A stretch of DNA of 9,059 nucleotides from Chloroflexi bacterium RIFCSPLOWO2_02_FULL_71_16. Lineage in GTDB: Bacteria > Chloroflexota > Limnocylindria > P2-11E. A program made the position numbers and the translations under genes. Location: contig MGON01000130.1 in the NCBI GenBank assembly GCA_001795345.1, forward strand, positions 11,945-21,003, read 5' to 3'. Position 1 is the stretch's first letter. The number at the start of each line of letters is the position of its first letter. This document shows, in pieces, positions 5,953 to 9,059 of this stretch. Under the pieces are notes generated by a model. That model was not told where the DNA came from. It did not search any database and saw only the letters and a program-made list of their open reading frames with translations.

Positions 5953-7218
5953 ATGAAAAGGGCGAAGGTGGTCCTCCTGCACTACACGTCGCCTTCCGTG
6001 ATCGGCGGCGTGGAGCAGGTCATGGGGGTGCATGCGACCGCCCTGCGCGAGGCCGGGGCGGAGGTGACCGTGATCGCCGGCCGGGGGCGCGCGGCGCCGC
6101 GCGGCGTCCGCCTCGCCCGCGTCCCCGAGGTCTCATCGACCCATCCCGCCGTGCTGCGCGATCTCAGGTCGCTGGCCCGCGGGTCGGTGACCGCGGAGCA
6201 CGCCGCCCTGGTCCATCGCCTGACGCGAGCCCTCCGGCCGCACGTCGCGCGGGCCGACCGCGTCGTCGTGCACAACGTCCTCACGATGCACAAGTCCCTC
6301 GCGCTCGTGGAGGCTTTGCAGACCCTCGCGGCGGAGCACCCCGGCCGCGTCGTCGCGTGGACCCACGACATCGCGTGGCTGGATCCGCGCTACGAGGTGG
6401 AGCGCCACGCCGGCGAGCCCTGGGATCTCATCGCCCGGGCGCTGCCGGGCGTCCGGTACGTCGCCGTGTCCGAGGAGCGCGCGAGCCAGCTGGCGGCCCT
6501 CTCGAAGATGGACCGCGCGCGCGTCACGGTGGTCCCGAACGGCATCGACCTGGCCGAGCGCCTGGGCCTCTCCGCAGCGGGCGCGGCCCTCGCCGATCGC
6601 CTCGGCCTCGCCGACGCCGACCCGCTCCTGCTCCTGCCGGCGCGCCTCACGCGGCGGAAGCGGGTCGAGGCGGCCATCGACGCGGCGCTCGCGCTCCGCC
6701 GCCGTGGGCGGGCGGCCATGCTCGTGGTGACCGGATCGCCCGGGCCGCACAACGTCGCGAACAGCGCCTACGCGGCGGAGCTGGCGGCCCGAGCGGCGCG
6801 CGTGGAGGGCGTGCGCCTCCTGCACGCTCTCGCGATCCGCCCGACCGACCGCGTCATGGCCGACCTCTACGCCCTCGCGGACGCGGTCGTCCTTCCGAGC
6901 GAGGCGGAGGGATTCGGCATCCCGGTCCTGGAGGCGGGTGCGCACGGGGTGCCCGTGATCTGCAGCGACATCCCGGCCCTGCGCGCCATCGGCTGCGACG
7001 ACGCGACGTATGTGCCGCCCGACGCCGATGGCGAGGCGATCGCCGACGCGATCGAGCAGCGCCTGGCGACCGATCCCGTCGCGCGCCTGCGCCGCCGCGC
7101 GCGGGAGCACAGCTGGCCCCGCATCCTCCGCGAGCGCGTGCTCCCGGTCATCCTTCCAGGCAGAGGATCCTGGGAAGGGACCCGGGATCCGAGACGCCGG
7201 GCGGAAGCCAAGAAGTGA
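5953..7218 (+). CDS. GT4-family glycosyltransferase (GT-B fold)
   Basis: This 421-aa retaining glycosyltransferase of group 1 (GT4) has two Rossmann-like halves. The N-terminal half has the glycine loop VIGGVEQV (16-23) and WTHDIAWLD (136-144). The C-terminal donor-binding half has VVPNGIDL (193-200), LLPARLTRRKRVEAAI (227-242), VVTGSPGP (258-265) and the GT4 signature EGFGIPVLE (319-327; Glu319 and Glu327, the E-x7-E pair). There is no membrane segment. The last 20 residues are charged and lie over a hairpin in the DNA. The ATG is 15 nt after the hydrolase stop with only a poor Shine-Dalgarno. GT4 enzymes use many donors, so specificity is open. Because it overlaps a GpgS gene, it may extend glucosyl-3-phosphoglycerate or glucosylglycerate, as the mannosylglucosyl-3-phosphoglycerate synthase of Petrotoga does. 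That is inference from context, and a role in exopolysaccharide or trehalose-like synthesis is also possible. Confidence 0.88.
   Translation: MKRAKVVLLHYTSPSVIGGVEQVMGVHATALREAGAEVTVIAGRGRAAPRGVRLARVPEVSSTHPAVLRDLRSLARGSVTAEHAALVHRLTRALRPHVARADRVVVHNVLTMHKSLALVEALQTLAAEHPGRVVAWTHDIAWLDPRYEVERHAGEPWDLIARALPGVRYVAVSEERASQLAALSKMDRARVTVVPNGIDLAERLGLSAAGAALADRLGLADADPLLLLPARLTRRKRVEAAIDAALALRRRGRAAMLVVTGSPGPHNVANSAYAAELAARAARVEGVRLLHALAIRPTDRVMADLYALADAVVLPSEAEGFGIPVLEAGAHGVPVICSDIPALRAIGCDDATYVPPDADGEAIADAIEQRLATDPVARLRRRAREHSWPRILRERVLPVILPGRGSWEGTRDPRRRAEAKK
7151..7190 (+). promoter_or_regulatory. Two mutually exclusive hairpins just upstream of the USP-GpgS gene
   Basis: Hairpin A pairs GGATCCTGGG (7165-7174) with CCCGGGATCC (7181-7190) over the loop AAGGGA; it is 10 bp with one G-U pair. 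Hairpin B pairs TCCTTCCAGG (7151-7160) with CCTGGGAAGGG (7169-7179), with a single bulged G and a terminal U-G pair. B uses the bases of A's 5' arm and loop, so both cannot form together. They lie within the last codons of the GT4 gene and end 24 nt before the next GTG start. No U-tract follows. A role in processing or translation control is possible, but the pairing may be chance. Confidence 0.35.
7203..7207 (+). promoter_or_regulatory. Shine-Dalgarno for the USP-GpgS gene
   Basis: GGAAG lies 7 nt ahead of the GTG at 7215, inside the end of the GT4 gene. Together with the GTGA stop/start overlap it supports this start and suggests coupled translation. Hairpin A ends 12 nt upstream of it. Confidence 0.55.
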
Positions 7219-9008
7219 AGATCCTCGTCCCGCTCATCGAGCTCGAGCTGGAGCGCCACCTCGCGGACCTCGCGACGGCGATCGCCGGCGAGGACGAGGT
7301 CGTCCTCTTCTCCGTCATCGAGGCCGGAGAGGACCGCTCGCTCGCCGAGATGCAGCCGCAGGTCCGGGCCCGCCGCCGCGAGCTGGACGCCCTGGCCGGG
7401 CCGCTGGCACACGCCCGCGCGGTGGTCACCGTCGCGCGCACCGGGTGGGATGCGGTCGTCGAGACGGTGCGCCGCGAGAACCCCGGTCTCCTGCTCCTGC
7501 CGTGGCGCCGCCCCGGATGGGATCTGCTCGGGACGACGCTGGGCGCGATCCTGCGCGACCCGCCGTGCGACGTGGCGGTCGTGCGAGGGTCGTTCGAGCG
7601 CGCGCGGCGGATCCTCGTTCCCGTGCGCGGCGGGCGCTATGCGCAGCTCGCCGTCGCCCTCGCCGTGGGCTTCGCCCACCGGCGCAAGGCCGCCCTGACG
7701 CTCCTCCACGTGAGCGCTCCCGACCGGAAGACGCCCCTCGGCCTGTACCGCATGCTCGGCGAGCTCGCGTTCGACGAGCGCGTGGAGCACCTCGTCTCGC
7801 GGAGCGGTGATCCGGCGACGATCATCGGCGAGGAGCTCGACCGTCACGACGCCATCGTGTTCGGCGCCAGCGGCATAGAGGGCGCGGCGGATCAGGTCGG
7901 CCCGGTCGGCGATGCCATCCTCCGGAGCGAGCGGCCCGCGATCCTCGTGCGCACGCGCGCCCCGGTGGCCTCGGCCCTCTTCCTGGAGCGTGCGCCGCTT
8001 CCCGCCGACCGAGCGGCGCGCAGCCGCGCCATCGGCGAGCTCGTCGACCGCTGGTTCGCGGAGAACACGTTCTCCAGCGCGGAGTGCGCCGACCTCCGCA
8101 GGCTCGTCGACGCGAAGGAGCGGCAGGGCCTGCGGATCTCGGTGGGACTGCCCGCGCTCAACGAGGAAGCCACGATCCGAGGGGTCATACACGCGATCCG
8201 GACCCGCCTCATGGAGCGCATTCCGCTGGTCGACGAGCTCGTCGTCATCGACTCCGACAGCACGGACCGCACGCGTGAGATCGCCGAGGCCGAGGGCGTT
8301 CCCGTCCACGTCCATCAGCGGATCCTCCCGGAGTGCGGCGCGTACGCCGGCAAGGGCGAGACCCTGTGGAAGAGCCTCCACGTCCTCACGGGCGACCTGG
8401 TCGTGTGGGTCGACACGGACGTCACGAGCTTCCACCCGAAGTTCGTGTACGGGATCCTCGGCCCGCTGCTGATGCGGCCGGACGTCCAGTTCGTGAAGGC
8501 CTTCTACCAGCGGCCGCTCCGGATCGGAGGCGAGATACAGGCGACGGGAGGCGGCCGCGTCACCGAGCTGACCGCGCGGCCGGTCCTGAACCTCTTCTTC
8601 CCGGAGCTGTCCGGGATCGTGCAGCCGCTCTCGGGAGAGCAGGGCGGCCGGCGCGCGCTGCTCGAGCAGCTCCCGTTCTTCAGCACCTACGGCGTCGAGA
8701 CCGGACTGCTCATCGACACGCTGCAGCGGGCCGGCCTCGGCGCGATCGCGCAGGTCGACATGAAGCAGCGCATCCACCGGAACCAGTCGCTCTACGCGCT
8801 GTCGAAGATGTCCTTCGAGATCCTGCAGGTCGCCCTCCGGCGCGTGGGCGAGGCGCGCGGCGAACGGCTGTGGGAGGATGCGAACTCCACCATGAAGCTC
8901 ATCAAGCCGGAGGACGGGCGTCTCCACCTGGAGCTGCACGACATCACGACCATCGAGCGTCCGCCCATGATCAGCATCCCCGCGTATCGCGCGGCTCGCG
9001 GCCGCTGA
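7215..9008 (+). CDS. gpgS: Tandem universal-stress-protein domains fused to glucosyl-3-phosphoglycerate synthase
   Basis: This is a 597-aa protein in three parts. Residues 1-126 are USP-like (MKILVPL start; LLLLPWRRPGW...LRDPPCDVAVVR at 92-124) without a clear ATP loop. Residues 130-248 are a second USP-like domain (RRILVPVRGG; GASG-x8-GPVGDAIL at 217-236; PAILVRTRA), with a degenerate version of the nucleotide-binding G motif. Residues 270-597 are a complete GpgS (GT81): VGLPALNEEATI (310-321), VIDSDSTDRT (344-353), AGKGETLWKSL (378-388), the metal motif VDTDVTSFHP (399-408), ATGGGRVTELTARP (443-456), QPLSGEQ (470-476), YGVETGLLIDTLQRAGL (492-508) and HRN (521-523). These blocks line up closely with the mycobacterial enzyme as I recall it. 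GpgS transfers glucose from NDP-glucose to 3-phosphoglycerate, the first step towards glucosylglycerate and, in mycobacteria, methylglucose polysaccharides. Known GpgS proteins are about 300-330 aa, so the N-terminal half is an addition, perhaps a stress or nucleotide sensor. The GTG start overlaps the GT4 stop. Confidence 0.9.
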   Translation: MKILVPLIELELERHLADLATAIAGEDEVVLFSVIEAGEDRSLAEMQPQVRARRRELDALAGPLAHARAVVTVARTGWDAVVETVRRENPGLLLLPWRRPGWDLLGTTLGAILRDPPCDVAVVRGSFERARRILVPVRGGRYAQLAVALAVGFAHRRKAALTLLHVSAPDRKTPLGLYRMLGELAFDERVEHLVSRSGDPATIIGEELDRHDAIVFGASGIEGAADQVGPVGDAILRSERPAILVRTRAPVASALFLERAPLPADRAARSRAIGELVDRWFAENTFSSAECADLRRLVDAKERQGLRISVGLPALNEEATIRGVIHAIRTRLMERIPLVDELVVIDSDSTDRTREIAEAEGVPVHVHQRILPECGAYAGKGETLWKSLHVLTGDLVVWVDTDVTSFHPKFVYGILGPLLMRPDVQFVKAFYQRPLRIGGEIQATGGGRVTELTARPVLNLFFPELSGIVQPLSGEQGGRRALLEQLPFFSTYGVETGLLIDTLQRAGLGAIAQVDMKQRIHRNQSLYALSKMSFEILQVALRRVGEARGERLWEDANSTMKLIKPEDGRLHLELHDITTIERPPMISIPAYRAARGR

Positions 9009-9059
9009 GCGTCACCGAGCCGACCGCCGAGGAGACCCTGCCGCCGCGAGGCGGGGGCG

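Noticed and set aside
3288..7214. Upstream extension of the USP-GpgS frame
   Set aside because: The frame is open for 1,300 codons before the USP start, but that part is an Arg/Pro-rich shadow of the hydrolase and GT4 genes. The GTG at 7215, with a Shine-Dalgarno and a USP-type N-terminus, is the real start.
6867..8939. 690-codon minus-strand open frame
   Set aside because: It lies opposite GT4 and USP-GpgS, which carry full family motifs. Its translation has no recognisable domain and reflects third-position GC bias.
9005..9059. Possible start of another gene (CTG overlapping the GpgS stop, reading LSVTEPTAEE)
   Set aside because: CTG is a rare start, no ribosome site is evident and only 17 codons are visible, too little to call a gene.

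Overview
The window is GC-rich bacterial DNA, densely coded, with GTG starts and 4-bp gene overlaps. It holds six protein genes in two divergent groups around a gap of about 170 bp at 2387-2554. No rRNA, tRNA, mobile element or CRISPR array is visible. Base composition and gene style suggest a high-GC lineage such as actinobacteria or an uncultured soil or subsurface phylum. The sequence alone does not settle which.

Left group (minus strand, 2386 down to 1): a DedA-family membrane protein, then after 4 nt one very long frame that runs off the left edge. That frame joins a PAP2 membrane phosphatase (residues 1 to about 180) directly to a GH38 alpha-mannosidase catalytic region (from about residue 187). 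The join has almost no linker and leaves no room for a conventional separate start. This is the most unusual architecture in the window. DedA and PAP2 are both linked to polyprenyl-phosphate carrier recycling, so the left group looks like membrane/lipid-carrier functions tied to a mannosidase.

Right group (plus strand, 2555 to 9008), probably one operon: (i) a GT-A glycosyltransferase resembling the mannosylglycerate/glucosylglycerate synthase type; (ii) a 711-aa glycoside hydrolase with a glycogen-debranching-type N-terminus and an (alpha/alpha)6-type catalytic region like the mannosylglycerate/glucosylglycerate hydrolases; (iii) a GT4 glycosyltransferase; (iv) a 597-aa protein with two universal-stress-protein-like domains followed by a complete glucosyl-3-phosphoglycerate synthase (GpgS, GT81). 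Junctions i/ii and iii/iv are both 4-bp GTGA overlaps, and ii/iii are 15 nt apart.

Taken together, the right group reads as a system for making, extending and breaking down glyceryl glycosides (glucosylglycerate, mannosylglycerate or larger derivatives), which serve as compatible solutes or as primers for polysaccharides. It may contain two synthesis routes: a direct one (gene i) and one through the phosphorylated intermediate (gene iv). A stress-sensor-like module is built into the second synthase. No GpgP-type phosphatase is visible, and the window ends just after GpgS. The alpha-mannosidase opposite would fit a mannose-containing product, but this is inference. The divergent gap and the 3' end of the GT4 gene both carry inverted repeats that may act at the RNA level.
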